Shown here one piece after another: positions 24,341 through 37,024 of a DNA stretch of 64,000 nucleotides; the stretch's first letter is position 1, and the number at the start of each line of letters is the position of its first letter. Both the position numbers and the translations under genes were made by a program. Origin of the DNA: Dactylellina haptotyla (lineage: Eukaryota > Ascomycota > Orbiliomycetes > Orbiliales > Orbiliaceae); contig CM062385.1 in NCBI GenBank assembly GCA_031310005.1, positions 62,001 through 126,000 of the forward strand, read 5' to 3'. The notes beneath the pieces are model-generated. The model ran no database searches. It saw only the letters and a program-made list of their open reading frames with translations, and was not told the DNA's origin.

Positions 24341-25424
24341 AAGACGAGAGTTCGAAACTCGGGATGTTTGGGGGTATAATTTCTTGTACATACAACCTCG
24401 TGCGGTCTAGATTTCTAGGCTAGTATATAAATCTACGTATATTTTTTTTCATCCTGTCCAAATATAAAAAGTAAGGCACTGTGAATTGTTGCATTTTAGA
24501 GCCACTTCTGTGTTGGCCTGTTCGGTGAGGGTTTTCTTTGCGCATGTTGGTTAGCGTTAGCACGCATATCTCCACCAGAGATAGGACCAAAAAATCGTTC
24601 GGTTGGGGATGATGAGACCGGGCATCCAGGAATTCTAGCCAGTCGGATTGCATGTCTGCCTCATGCGCACCGGCTGACCCATGCCCGCAGCTAGTCCCGT
24701 TGTCTGTTTTAGGGCCGAATTCGACTTTCCAGCATTCCATCGTGTTTCCGAGATGGATCGATGCACCCTCGTCATGAGGCTTTTTTTCGGCATCAGGACT
24801 AAAAAAAAAAAAATAGTGAAGAGGAAAATTCCTCAGATAGTGGGAATTATCGCTATCAGGTGGTTTATCCGTCGCAGGACATGCTTTCGGAGCCAAGAGA
24901 ACTGGTACCTGTACGATGAGGTATATTGTTCGATACATCAGACTGAAAATTTCTTTCCCTGCTGGTGATAGGAATGTATGGAGGGGTGAGAGATATATAT
25001 AAATATCAACGGGGAGGGGCTTCAATATTTTTATTTTTCTCATTTTCTTGAAATCTATTTGCATGCCATTCCGGTGATATCAAGTAGATCTCCCGTTAGA
25101 ATTCCACGCCGTCCTGCTCGCCTGACTTTCACCTACGACTTCGGGGCCCTTTCTCTTGTAATTCCTGTCGAGGTTAGCAGCTCGTCCCGCCGTCAATTAG
25201 CTCCGACGGCCGCCCCGCGCTCCGCTACGATAACAGCAGCCAACACTTTTCGTGGACGGTCGACGTCACTTCTGTGCAACACCTCCCCGCCAACGCCAAA
25301 ACCCTCCTTCCGCCGTCCCTCATATTCGGACGTTCAATTTCTCTCACCCTTCATCGGACCGGTCCTTCGTTCGTGCGACTGCTTTGACAATTCTCCTCCG
25401 AGGACAGCTTCACCTGTAGTCAAA
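24341..25424. other. Intergenic and promoter of the trehalose-subunit gene
   Basis: About 1.1 kb with no supported gene. The proximal 400 bp before 25425 are CT-rich and probably a long 5' leader; two STRE-like sites and a TATA-like run lie near 24980-25020. Confidence 0.55.
24982..25019 (+). promoter_or_regulatory. Two STRE-like sites around a TATA-like run
   Basis: AGGGG occurs at 24982-24986 and 25015-25019, with ATATATATAAATAT between them, about 410-440 bp before the ATG of the trehalose-subunit gene. AGGGG is the stress-response element bound by Msn2/4-type factors in yeasts, and trehalose genes are typical targets. The motif is short, so chance occurrence is possible. Confidence 0.4.
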
Positions 25425-28418
25425 ATGACCCTCTTTGTGGCATCCCTGTAAGTACTCCTTCGTTCGTTCGTTCTTTCAGTATCTTGTTCAGGATTGCCTC
25501 TGCTAGTGCACGCTGAATTATCAACCAATAAACCACAAATCATGCTAACAAATTGACGTAACCCTGCGACAATATTACTCGCAAGCACAGGTCTCTGCCG
25601 TACACTATCAACTTTCACGTTCAAGATAAAGAAGACGACCGCGGCCGTCAGGCTTCCGTCGCTGCTACCACTCCTGCCACACGTTCGTCAACTTTACGAG
25701 TTCAGACTGGCAATGAACCCACAGGCTTGATCCAATCTCTCGCTTCTCGAATTGGCTCTCGCCAGCCATCACCCCCACCCACCCCGCCGGTCGACGAGTT
25801 CTTCTTCGCGAAACCAACCACGCCTGCGGCCACGGCCAGTAGTGCGGTTCAACCACCTGGCCACGATGGCATCCCACCAAAGTTGAAGAGAGCCCTCACA
25901 CAACCTACCTCCCGAGCCGCCTCGCCCCCACCTAGAGGGATCTTGGAGAGTAAGAAGGCTACTGCAGCACCTGCGGACCAATTGCAAGCGGTGTCAGGTG
26001 CTCCCAGGCAGCTACCGATTCCCAAGCGGAAAGCAACACTTACAGACCAAGCTCAGCTCTTCGCCAGTGCGGAGTGGACTGTCGAACCAGCCGAGAGAGG
26101 TAACGGCGGTCTGAGAAATGCGGTTAACGCAGCTTTGGAGGCTGGTGGCGTCGACGAGGTCACATGGGTCGGCACCGTAGGTATGCCCACTGATGTCTTG
26201 AACGAGAGCGTCAAGGCCTCGATCGAGGAGAAACTTCGGGATGAGCACGAGTGTCTTGCCGTGTTCTGCAAGGATAGCGATTTCGACGGCCATTACAATC
26301 ATTTCTGCAAGCAGATCTTGTGGCCCGTCTTCCACTATCAGATCCCTGATAACCCGAAGAGCAAGGCCTACGAAGACCATTCCTGGATTTACTACGTTGC
26401 ATTGAACCAAGCGTTCGCAGATACCATCATAAAAAATTATAAGAAAGGAGATACTATCTGGGTCCACGATTATCATCTTCTTCTGGTCCCCAAGATGGTA
26501 AGAGACAAGATCCCGGAAGCCAGTATCGGATTCTTCTTGCATGTTGCGTTTCCGTCTTCAGAGGTTTATCGTTGCCTTGCCGTACGAAAACAGCTTTTGG
26601 AGGGCATGCTCGGCGCTAATCTCGTCGGCTTTCAAACGGAGGAATACGCAAGACATTTCTTGCAAACGTGCAATCGTTTACTCTACGTCGAGGCCACGCC
26701 CAGCGGCATCCAGCTAGAAGAACGGTTCGTGAATGTCGTCAGCTCGGCTATCGGTATCGACCCTATAGGCTTGAGCAAGGAACGAGAAGAACCAATGGTC
26801 GACGAGTTTGTCAAGGTCATCTTGGACAGGTATGCTGGTCAGAAGATCATTGTTGCCAGGGATAAGGTGAAACCTCAACATCCAACCAATACCTTCAATA
26901 GCACATTACTAACTAGGAACAGTTTGATCATATTCGTGGTGTCAGACAGAAATTACTCTCTTACGAGCTGTTCTTGCGTAGCCATCCCGAGTGGGTAGGC
27001 AAGGTTACATTAATACAGGTCGCTCTATCTACCTCCGGCCTCGTAGAACTACAGACCTCCGTCCTTGATATCGTATCTAGGATCAATGCGACCTTCGCGA
27101 CTTTCGGCCACTCCCCAGTGGTATTCTTGCATCAAGATATCAGCTTTTCACAATACCTCGCCTTATTGACCGTCGCAGACGCCTTGATCATCACTTCGCT
27201 GCGTGAGGGGATGAATCTCACATCGCACGAATTCATCTTTTGCCAAGATGAGAAACACTCTCCGCTGATTCTCAGCGAATTCACGGGATCTTCTGCATTA
27301 TTTGCGGGGTCTGATATCAGCGTGAATCCGTGGGATTATCGCCAGTGCGCTGATGCTATGTACCAAGCACTTGAGATGTTGCCAGACGAGAAGAAGGCAA
27401 GATGGGAGAAACTTAACGGCGATGTCATGCACCAAACAGGCGTGCATTGGGTCACCTCGTTCATGGCAAACCAGCAGAAGGCGTGGCTAGAACAGCAGAG
27501 ACGTGGAAACATGTCGATCCCACGTTTGTCGATTACCAGCGTGGGCGATGCCTATGTTCGAGCTGATAAGCGAGTTTTCCTTGTGGATTACGAAGGTACA
27601 CTTATCCAATCTGCAGGGTCCGCACGCATGATCTTGGGTAGCCCGCAAAGGGTTATCGACACTCTCAACGATCTCCTACAGGATTCACGCAACATTGTTT
27701 ATGTCATCTCGGCCAGGAAACCGGAAGATATTGAAAAATCGTTCAGACTAGTTTCCGGGCTGGGCTTGATCGCTGAGAACGGATGTTTTATCCGCCCGCA
27801 CAATACGGGCACCTGGATCGAGATGATTGATGCATCGTCGCTCGGATGGCAGGATAGTGTCAAAGACATCTTGGAGTACTACAGAGAGCGGACACCCGGG
27901 ACGACGATTGAAAAGCGACATTGCAGTTACATCTGGCACACCGGCTCCGCTGAAGACCAGAACTTGGCATCGAGACAAGCCGCGGAATGTGTTAATCATA
28001 TAAATGACTCGATGGAGGCTACGCAACATGTTCACGCTGTGCCCTTGGAGAAAGCTGTGATTGTTGAACCTAGCGATTACAACAAGGCCACAGCAGCCGC
28101 GAAGGTGTTGGAGATTGTGTGCGCTGAGGAGAATGGGGATTTGGAGAGGTGGACGCCGGACTTCTTGTTCGTGGCGGGGGATGATAGGGAAGATGAAGTG
28201 CTGTTCAGGTGGGCGAACGAGTACGGCGCTGAGAGGGACGTGGGCCATGTGACAACTGTGTGCGTTGGAACCAGAAATACGGAAGCCACAGCGACCTTGA
28301 CACAAGGTGTAACTGGTAAGTCAGAGGATTGCAATCTTGACGGATTAAGTGTTTCAGGAGACTAACTGTGCTGGCAGGTCTTATTTCGGCTCTCAACAAG
28401 CTGACCAAGTTCAGGTGA
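25425..28418 (+). CDS. Trehalose-6-phosphate synthase complex regulatory subunit (Tps3/Tsl1 type)
   Basis: Exons 25425-25447, 25591-26866, 26923-28315 and 28378-28418; 910 aa. The N-terminus MTLFVASLSLPYTINF spans the 143-bp first intron and is like that of fungal Tps3 proteins. After a Ser/Pro-rich region comes a GT20 synthase-like domain (residues ~130-600: WVHDYHLLLVPKMVR, FFLHVAFPSSEVYR, LVGFQTEEYARHFL, ARDKFDHIRGVRQKL, SLREGMNLTSHEF) and then a HAD/TPP-like domain (~645-890). In the latter, motif I is DYEGTL (655-660) instead of DxDGTL and motif II is VISARK, while GDDREDE of motif IV is kept. Loss of the second motif I aspartate argues for a regulatory, catalytically weak subunit rather than the Tps2 phosphatase. 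It would act in the cytosolic trehalose synthase complex. A Tps2-like enzyme is the alternative. Confidence 0.85.
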
Positions 28419-29985
28419 AACGGTAAGATATAGAAACTTGAAAGTAGTTGATATCTCTTCCTCCGCGAAAAGCGACATTCTGGATTTCTTGCGGATTTTG
28501 CATTCCTTTTCTGTTCTTTTTTTTATGACTTCTGTGTTTTTCTTGTTCTGTTTGGCTTTGGGTTGTTTGGCATGCGCGACGGCAGCGAACATGAGTAAGG
28601 ATAACATAACATTCCCTGTTGACATAATGCAATCGTTGGGCGAAGGCATCAGCGTCGCTTCTATCCACGTGTATACTCGAATGTGACATATATACATAAA
28701 TTTTAATGGTAAGACATGTTCCTAATATCTACGATATCAGTGGAAACGGAGTTTCGACAGACAGCGTTTGGCTACTGTCCAGGAAGTGTCCCGGAAGGCC
28801 GACCATATCTGACTTGGATATTTGCATTCTTGTTGGCGCAACACCAAAACGATGGCGATTGAAGAGTCCAGATATTCAAATGTATTTACGCATGTATCTA
28901 CACTTACATGTGATATAGGCGTGGAATTCAAATAAAATTTCTGTATGGCAAGAATCGATCTAGACGCATCGAGATTTCGAGCGACTAGGGAGCCTGGTTA
29001 GTTTCGCGGAGATATCGAAAAAAGTCTCACTTCCTGGTCCTGCACGAGGAAACAATGCATGTTAATTCAGATCATCTACTTTTTCGTCTAACGCCGGCGG
29101 AGATGGTATCCTCAGCCCCACGATGCGGGGACTCGCAGTTCCGCTGGGAAGTGCAAGATCATCACTCGATAGCAGCGAATGTTTCCATGAACTGTGATCT
29201 CGCGATCGCCTTTGCATTGAATTCCAGACATTGTCAGCATGAGAATCTGATTGGGTCGCGCGCCGCCGCAGTGATGGAAGGAACGGGCGATGCGGCCATG
29301 ACGTAAGAATGGCCAGGGATGTGCCACCGATCGTAACTAAAACCAGAACGCCAGTTGCCCGAGAACACAGCTAGCTGGATCGTTAACTACGTTAGTTTTG
29401 TTTCTCCTTTCGATGGAGAGGGACCCTAAGCGGCGAACGAGGAATAGGGAAAAAAAGCAGGGAATTCGGGAATTTCGAATCAGAAAAGTGACAGCGAGGA
29501 ACTTTTGATGCTATCACCGAAGGGTCGGTCGCGGAAGCCTTAAAAGGGAACACCTCAGCCTGCAGCCGTCCCTCTACGGATCCATAACATATCCCACCAC
29601 CTCCATCCGACTCACACATTAACTTAACTATCTATTCCTGCTCACCAGACAGAATTCGATCTCAGCAACCGGGTTCTTCGAAGCCGTATACGCCAGTCCC
29701 GGAACCGTATCATACCGCCCCGCAAGATTGGCTGTTCACTGTTCCGCCCGCCGTGTTTACACAACAACGCAAGTCGAGCAGATCGTTGCAGGTCGCCGGA
29801 GTGGGCAACGTCACAACAACACATTTCCGGCCCGCACGCGAACTGGCGGAGAGTTCGCCCGCCGTCGCTTCGACGCTCTGCTTCCAGTCCCGGCGAAGTC
29901 TATTCGGTCTCAACCTGCATTGTTCGAACAACTTAGCTGAGAGGGCAAACCCTTTTCTGGCTTTCCAGTGTCTTATCCGGTCTCT
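28419..29985. other. Intergenic, no gene supported
   Basis: About 1.57 kb between the trehalose-subunit gene and Eis1. The short frame at 29055-29306 has no domain. The part after ~29390 probably holds the promoter and leader of the next gene. Confidence 0.5.
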
Positions 29986-32900
29986 ATGCTGGCAAGCATG
30001 CTCGGTACAAAACCGGTCGAAGTGCCAGATACTTCTGATCCCTCCCTCGTAAGTTCCAGACCCGATCCTGCCCTTTCTTTTTCTTCGGAATGCTCTGTCC
30101 GTAGCCAATTTTATCCGCATTGCATATCTTCTATTTTTATACTTCCCTTCCATTTCCTTATATATATATATAAATCGTTCCCATTTTTTGGCTTTCAAAC
30201 ATGCAAATCAAGAGTTTCAGGCAGAGGCAGGTCCATTTTTCTAAACGGTTTCCAACACAGCAGGCGGCCGGCCAGGTCACCGAGGACCTCGTCTATTCAA
30301 CCCCGCGATCTGAAATAAATAATCCGATGGCCGACCAGGAATTGCTCGAGGAAGCAAAAACTAGCAAGGATACCGAAGTACCAAAACGGAGGAGAACCTC
30401 GGGTACGTTTATAAATTTACCGACTTCCCTTTCTCGTCATAAGTGGACACATGGCTAACGGATCTCTTCCGCAGTGAGCTCTGCAAAGCTCAAGCGAGCT
30501 GATCCGAAGGATCTCCCCAGCTACCCTTCCCACGGCGTCGCCAACTTTGGGGCTGCTAGCAGGGCCGCATTGCTCGCCGCATCGAGCTCAAAATCACCGG
30601 AGCCCTGGAGACCGGACAGCATCCCTGCTGCTGGCACCGCTGCGAGTCTCGCGAACTCTGTCAAGTCGCCAGAACCATGGAAATCTGGCCCATTGCCGAA
30701 TGCCGCAGCTGCAGCTCTGCTCGCCGGTGACTCTCGTAGGGTTCCGGATGCCTGGCAACCCGTTGCGTCGCCATCGGCGTCGAAAGCTGCGAGCAGCGTA
30801 AAAGATCGAAAGCCCGAACCGAAGCGATCGCCACCTCAGAACACCCCGAATGCCCTGGCAGCAGCCGGCCTAGCGAACCAATCACCCAGAAGGGCCACAA
30901 AGACGGTATCCACATCGCCAACCACCCCGGCATACGATATAAACAAGATCAATGCTGTCGCCTCCCAGAACGCTCAAACTACTCTTTCATCTTCATCGCA
31001 GCCTCGCTCCCTCCCAACACAATCGCAGACGGAGAAAAACATGACCGACGTTCTCGGCGCTGCAAAGGCGTCCATGGCGAAGAATCTGAGCAAATCACCT
31101 CCTAACCGTCCGATATCAACTGCGGCGACTGCAATGCCACCTGGCAGCTATTACTCCCACATCCCGACCTCTCCTCCTAAACCGTCAACAAAAGAATCGG
31201 GCACCAGCAAGCTTAACCGCCAATCGTCAATGGCTGCCGCCTCCATTGCAGCAACTAGCGATCTCCATTCGGTTATATCTGACGAAAGCGCTGAGCGACA
31301 GGTAAAATACTACCCATACCTCGAAGAAGCTGCCCGAAAAGCTGCCTCCGAGCGTCTCGCCCGTCTGCAGGCCGAGCACGACCGAGCTCGCAAAGCGTCT
31401 GGCTTACCACCTAGCTGGCAGCCAGCCGGGCCCCACACCCGCTCTATAACTTCCCCGAAGCAACCCAAAACGAATACGAAAACCCAACCTCGATCTCAAC
31501 CGCGGACGACCCAGCTGCCTCGGACTACCAAACCTCCGACCAAGTCACCCGCTGTTGTAGTCCCGCCACCCAAGAAGAAGCCGGACGCAGTAGACTTCGC
31601 TCGCTCCATGAAGATTAAAGCCGACACGGCCAAGCTATCCCGACAGATAGATGCGGTCGATAAGGATCGCCAGGCTCGAGACTACCTCGCCCTGATGGCC
31701 GTGGCAGAGAAGAATGTCAAGTCACGAATGCAAGATCTAGAAACCAAGGTCGCGGAAGACCAGGGACGGGTGCCAAAACACTTACAAGCGCAATGGGATG
31801 CCAAAGCGCGCATGCTAAGCGAAGAGTACGAAAGGAAGAGAAATGCAGATCAAGAGAGTAAGAAAGGGAAAATCGATATGGGTGGCGGGTTATGGTACGA
31901 CAAGGAGGATTTAGACAGGATTGCGAGGGGTAATGTGCAACCGATTCTGGATGAGATTAATGTCAAGGCTGAGAAGGAAAGAGCTAGGCTAGAGGCCTTG
32001 AGGCTTGATAAGGAAGCACAAGATAAAGAGAAGAGGGAAGCGGCAGAGAGAGTTGCTGAGACCAAGGCTGAGACGAAGAAGGCCAAAGGTACGACTGATA
32101 CAATCCTGTGTTTACTCGAGGACAGATTTTAGCTAACAGAGGTGAATTTGATAGCTCTCGTGAAAGCGCAGGCGAAATCTCGCCGCGAGGCTGAAAAAGC
32201 GGAAGAACGATTGAAGAAGGCAGAATTCAAGGAATCGCAACGGCAGGAGAAAGAACGGCTTAAGGCTGAAAAGGAACAGCAGAAACTCGCTGCTGTTGCT
32301 GCGGCGGTCCCTGTCCCACCATCGCCAGATGAAGTACCGAAAGCAACCGAAGAACCAGAAGAGGAAGCGCAAGAAGAGGAAGCACCAGCACCAGCACCAG
32401 TAGTCATGCCGTTCGAAATCCACCGAACTGCATCTGAAATGGAAGAACTGGAACCTCGACCAATGTCACAAGCCGGACACGAACGTGTCGACCGCGAACG
32501 CGAAATGCACGAAGCAGCAAAGAAAGAGAAAGGATGGTTCGGAAGCTTGCAGCAGAGGCTCACTAGACGGAAGCCTGGCGTAAAGAAGGACGATAAGGAG
32601 CACGATGTGGGCGTGGACGGCGGTATGGAGTACCCTGATCACCAAGGTTATGAAGCTGATGAAGTTTCTTCCATTTCTTCACCGGAGCACGATTCAGTTC
32701 GACATGTGGCTTTGGCGGGCACAGGTGCTTTGTCCGATCTTTCTTCATCCGATGAAGAGGAAGAAGCCGAGGTTCATACTGCTACTCTAGGTAGGCGGTA
32801 TGCGCTCGATTCTGATTCGAGTAGTACCTCAAGCGGAGACTTATATACCACTTCTCCGAACTACAATACGTTGACTTCAGCGACATACAATCCTACTGAA

Positions 32901-33530
32901 GGGGAGGAGCTGGTCATGCAAGCTTTTATCGAAGGACCTGTTGGTCGAAGGTATTCAACTAGTTCTGATGACTCAAGTGACCTTGAGGAGGGAGCTGCCG
33001 TACAAGATAAGACTTTTGGGGAGATCCACGACACTGAGGAGACTGGGGGCGTGAGTCTTCACGACCACGAAGAGAAAAAAGAGGCGAAACAAAAGGACGC
33101 AAAAGATGAAGATAAACAGAGCTCGGGTAGAGTTAGCGTAGAGAAACATGGCACATTTGGCACCATGCTTGCTACAAAAGTGAAGACATCGTTTGAAGAA
33201 TACTCCAAGGAAGAGATGGATAAGGAGGAACATAAGGAGAAACAAGAAGCGAAGGAGATGAATATTCCTGCTGTGGAGTCCGGCGTGGTCCCAGTAAACA
33301 AACCCACCGTACCAATTACAGAAATAACACCGCCGTCGCCAATGGCTACAAAAGGGAATGAGAAACAGGATAAAGAAGATAAAGAAGACGAATTCCATCA
33401 AGCAAGAGATGATTTCTCGGATGTTAGCAAGTCTGATATTGGGAAGGATGATCAGGGATCCTTGAACGTGAAGGGAGAGAAAAAAGAAAAGAAGGAAAAA
33501 AGATCCAGTCGATTCAGCGAGATCTTGTAA
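29986..33530 (+). CDS. EIS1: Eisosome protein 1
   Basis: Four exons: 29986-30048, 30261-30402, 30475-32088, 32155-33530; 1064 aa. Exons 2-4 are well supported. Exon 1 (MLASMLGTKPVEVPDTSDPSL, GTAAGT donor, 212-bp intron) is inferred because it joins in frame to QAAGQVTEDLVYSTP; a shorter protein could start at 30327 (MADQELLEEAKTS). The Eis1 signature is the run LKRADPKDLPSYPSHG followed by repeats of AAxxAALLA...PWxPD type (residues ~95-180), then long Ser/Pro-rich, Lys/Glu coiled-coil (YERKRNADQES, AEKERARLEALRLDKE) and acidic Ser-rich regions. Eis1 belongs to eisosomes, the protein coats of furrow-like plasma-membrane invaginations. It is convergent with the minus-strand GPI mannosyltransferase, whose stop lies 325 bp downstream. 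Confidence 0.88.
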
Positions 33531-33854
33531 AAGGAAGATTAAAGTAACAGTATCGCATATATCGAGCAGGGGGCTGATGTGAAAAAGCATACAGATTTGC
33601 GCTTTTATTTGTTGTTTCCTGGTCTTTATGGTATGGGTTTGATCGGTTGTACTACTTTTGTGCTTTTGCGCCGTACACAAAGTGAATATTCAGGAATGGT
33701 TCAATTCAATTCAATTGCGTTTGTTTTTTTACTTGGTTTAGTGAGCTTTTTGCAGGATTCGGGATCATAGCATATGTCTTACTTTCGTGCACATCTTTTA
33801 TAGCAGATGACAGTTCTGATATATACAATCTATACAAGTCAACATCCCCAATAT

Positions 33855-35872
33855 TTATCTCAGGCACCAAATTATAACATCACCTTTCCTCCTGTCATCA
33901 TCGTGCCAATGGCTGTTGAAGAATCTCTGACATTCTTTGTATCCCGCCTCTGGCTTTCCAATTTGCAAGTAATCTTCCACCAAGGCTGCCGTCGCTCCAA
34001 ATGTCACCAACTTGTCAGGCCATAGTTCGCGACCCGTAGCTCCCGTCTCTCCAACTACTTCTCCTTCTCCTGGCGTAAGCATTGGCGGCGAAACGAATTT
34101 TTTCATAAGAAACGACGTAGTATTCGCATAAAACTGATCCGCCTCATCTAAGTACGCACCCCGATCCTCAACTCGTATGTCGATTGGCGGCTCGCAGGTT
34201 AGAAACCATGCGCTCATTGGTTGAGCAGCAACCCAACTTTTATTCCTGGCCCCGGCTTCCCACATGTAGCTAATGAATGGTGTGGAATGACAGGGCATCA
34301 AGAACCCTACTCTAGCTGCGGTATTCTCTGCGGATTTGAATTTGCCTGTTTCCATCTTATCGAGTAGACTCGCAGAAGTATAGTGTTCCATTCGCAACCA
34401 GTTTACAGCATCGACAACCCCGCGTTGGTGTACGTATGTGGTGTAGTATGCTATTGGGATGTTGAGGCCTACCATGGCGGCGATGACGAGGGACTTGTTC
34501 CATTTTGGTGGGAGAGAGGGAAGCCCTATGACTGCCATTAAGACGTGGAGGATCGGGAGCAACGGGTAGATGAACCTGACTTCCTTGTGCTTTGTTATCA
34601 TGAAAGCGAGCGGAACAACGTTTGCTATCAGTGCCAAGTGTTTCGCAGCTGGGGAGGAAGAGAGGAAACCTCGGTACAGTGAGAACAGAGCCAATGGAAG
34701 ATACCCAGTTAGTAGGAGTGGGAGCCCTTGCGAGTAATAGTAGTGCCAGGGGCTGACGCCATAGAACTCAGATATTGACTGGGTGACATTAAGTCGGTAG
34801 AATTCAACGAAAGGAAACGTTATCCGACCGTAGAAGTAACTGTCTAATAAGGCGTTTAAAAGGAGGATTAGGCCGCTTGTGAGTATCACGAAGTTAGAAA
34901 CGTATGGTATTAGTAGAAAATCGGGGTCGAAATACCTAGCTATACTAATTTTGAGGACTGCAGACATCCGTTGGGCAAAGGTGGGCAGCTGTTGTAGCAA
35001 TAAGGGACCGATGGCCCATGATACCAGACCATTGGTCGGTCTGACAGTGAATGATACAGCAGCGAAAATGCTAGCCAAAAAAAGATCGCTGTGCAGATTA
35101 TCAGTAGAAGCTCACTAAATTATACATATTATGATCTTTTTACCTGCTATTGTAAAGTTTCCACGGCCAGTACGTCATACCAACGATTGTCAAAGTTGTC
35201 TCTAGACAGTTTGAGAATGTTCGGGTTGAGCAAAACCAATTCCATGCACTGCAAACACTGAAGAGCAGCTACTCAGAAGTAAAATTAAACTACTCAGTAC
35301 AGATAACTATAGTCATTTCAAATATCGCTAGAGAATTGACTTACGGCATATCTCCCTGCTTGCTCACCCCAGATTTTCCTCGCTAGCAAGCCTGTGTAAA
35401 CATCTCCCACTGCAGCTGTAATCGCGCCGATGACTTTTGGCCCGACAACAAGTAATTCCGCGTTTGTTGCAGGCGAAAGATTTAACTTCTCCGATGCTGA
35501 ATCTACGATATAATAGACAAAGTGGAATATCCTGGGATATAAAGTAGACCGCAGACCGTGCTTCCATTCCTAGAGATAAAAAAATTAAAAAAAATTAGAT
35601 AACAAAATTTAGAGGATCAAAGAGATATCACGTACCCAGGTCACATATCCTAGTGAACGCCGCCAATCCGCCGCGAGTTCTAAAGATTGGAAGTACTCAT
35701 CCGGCTGGAAGAATGTAGCCACCGTTAGCGCATTTAGAAGTCTGATCCCCAGGACCAAGAGGAATATCAGAAACGTCGAATTGGTCGCGAAGGGAGACAT
35801 GAGGCCACTACACCTTGAGGACGTGTCAATCTGAGGGTGTTTCTCCTCTAAATTACCCTGGAGGTTTGCCAT
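33855..35872 (-). CDS. GPI10: GPI mannosyltransferase 3 (PIG-B/Gpi10, GT22)
   Basis: Four exons on the minus strand: 35872-35636, 35569-35345, 35268-35144, 35088-33855; 606 aa. It adds the third alpha-1,2-linked mannose to the GPI anchor precursor in the ER membrane. The ALG9-type hallmark is near the N-terminus: a membrane segment ([20 protein letters not shown]) followed by [11 protein letters not shown], the acidic luminal motif. Further family blocks are [20 protein letters not shown] in exon 3, [14 protein letters not shown] and [15 protein letters not shown] in exon 4, with many hydrophobic segments between. The C-terminal soluble part (from about [12 protein letters not shown]) is typical of the family. 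The start at 35872 is the first ATG of the open frame; upstream codons in frame are not ATG. All junctions keep frame and introns are 55-76 bp. Confidence 0.93.
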
Positions 35873-37024
35873 CACGTTTGAGAACAAGCACGGCCAACGC
35901 GTCAACACATTCGGCTGAGTTTCAACTGAATATCTTCGCTGGGTTTCATGGTATTAAATATCGTTTCTACTGGAGTGGTGATTAAAATATAACTAATACA
36001 GAGAGACCAATGCATAAGATGAGATTAAATCGTACTAGCCAAAAAAGCTACTCTATATATTGAGAAATCAAAGAAGTATTCTCTCAAAAGTGATGTGCGG
36101 GAAATGACATTCGTGGTGGACTTGCAGTGCTCCGATGTTTGCCATCGGCGCTGTGCCATGTAGACGCATAATTGACATTGGCTAAAGACCCCAAAAACAA
36201 CCAAAAAAGTCAAAAAGATAGTTCCGAATCCGGGAGTCGAACCCGGGCCTTCCCGGCGCGTGTAACGCTCTCGTAATGAGAGCGGGAGATCCTAACCGCT
36301 GGACCAATTCGGAGTTATTGTGATGCTTTACGTACTTGGAATAATGTATATATTGTTTTCTGGAAGACAAAGCTACTGATTCTCGAGGAAACAACCCATT
36401 GTCAACAAGGCTAATTTGTACTTTTCTGATACCACGAAATCCGTCAATTCAGAGATCAAAAAGGTTGCATGAGGTTGTGAGCTCGAGACTATGGAAAAAT
36501 GAAAAAAACAAACGGTTAGTAAAGCATATAGATTTCGAATGCTTTCTCCAAATCTAAAAGTCGGTGTTCCGATGTAATTATGTAAGGGTAGCCATCAAGT
36601 ATTCCCAGTGAATAATAAGTCGAGGTCGCGTGAAAACACAACTTCGCTGCATGGATATCGCGATCTGTCCAGATGGTTGCACTTTGTTTGGCATAATATG
36701 TAATTGCATGCAAGTACGCAATGTAGTGGAGTTTTGCGTTCTTTCTTTGCTGACAGTTACCAGAGAACATCTCATTCGCCGCTATATTCACAACTATCTT
36801 GAGTTTCGTAATCAAGTGAAGTTACATTGCAACACTCGCTTGGCATGGAATGTGGCAGGGATCCACAATTACCCCTCTAAATGCCCCTCCAACGTAAGCG
36901 CCTATTGCCATTGAGCATTCATGAGCAATTTCCAACCTGATTCCTCCATACTCAAATCAGTGCTATAAGCCTTACTCTTAACTCCAATTGGCAATTTCAC
37001 CAACGGGCACGGATAGTTATCAAA
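35873..37024. other. Intergenic with one tRNA gene
   Basis: Holds the tRNA-Glu at 36222-36313 between the divergent starts of the GPI mannosyltransferase and the PLP enzyme. No other gene is supported; the frames at 36516-36914 have no domain. Confidence 0.6.
36222..36313 (-). tRNA. tRNA-Glu (anticodon CTC) with an intron
   Basis: On the minus strand the gene begins TCCGAAT at 36313 and ends ATTCGGA plus a discriminator A at 36222, giving a seven-pair acceptor stem. The T arm is CCGGG-TTCGACT-CCCGG. The anticodon stem TCCCG/CGGGA encloses C-T-CTC-A, and about 20 extra bases follow the base after the anticodon, the canonical position of nuclear tRNA introns. Total length is 92 nt, 72 without the intron. 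No CCA is encoded. Confidence 0.9.
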
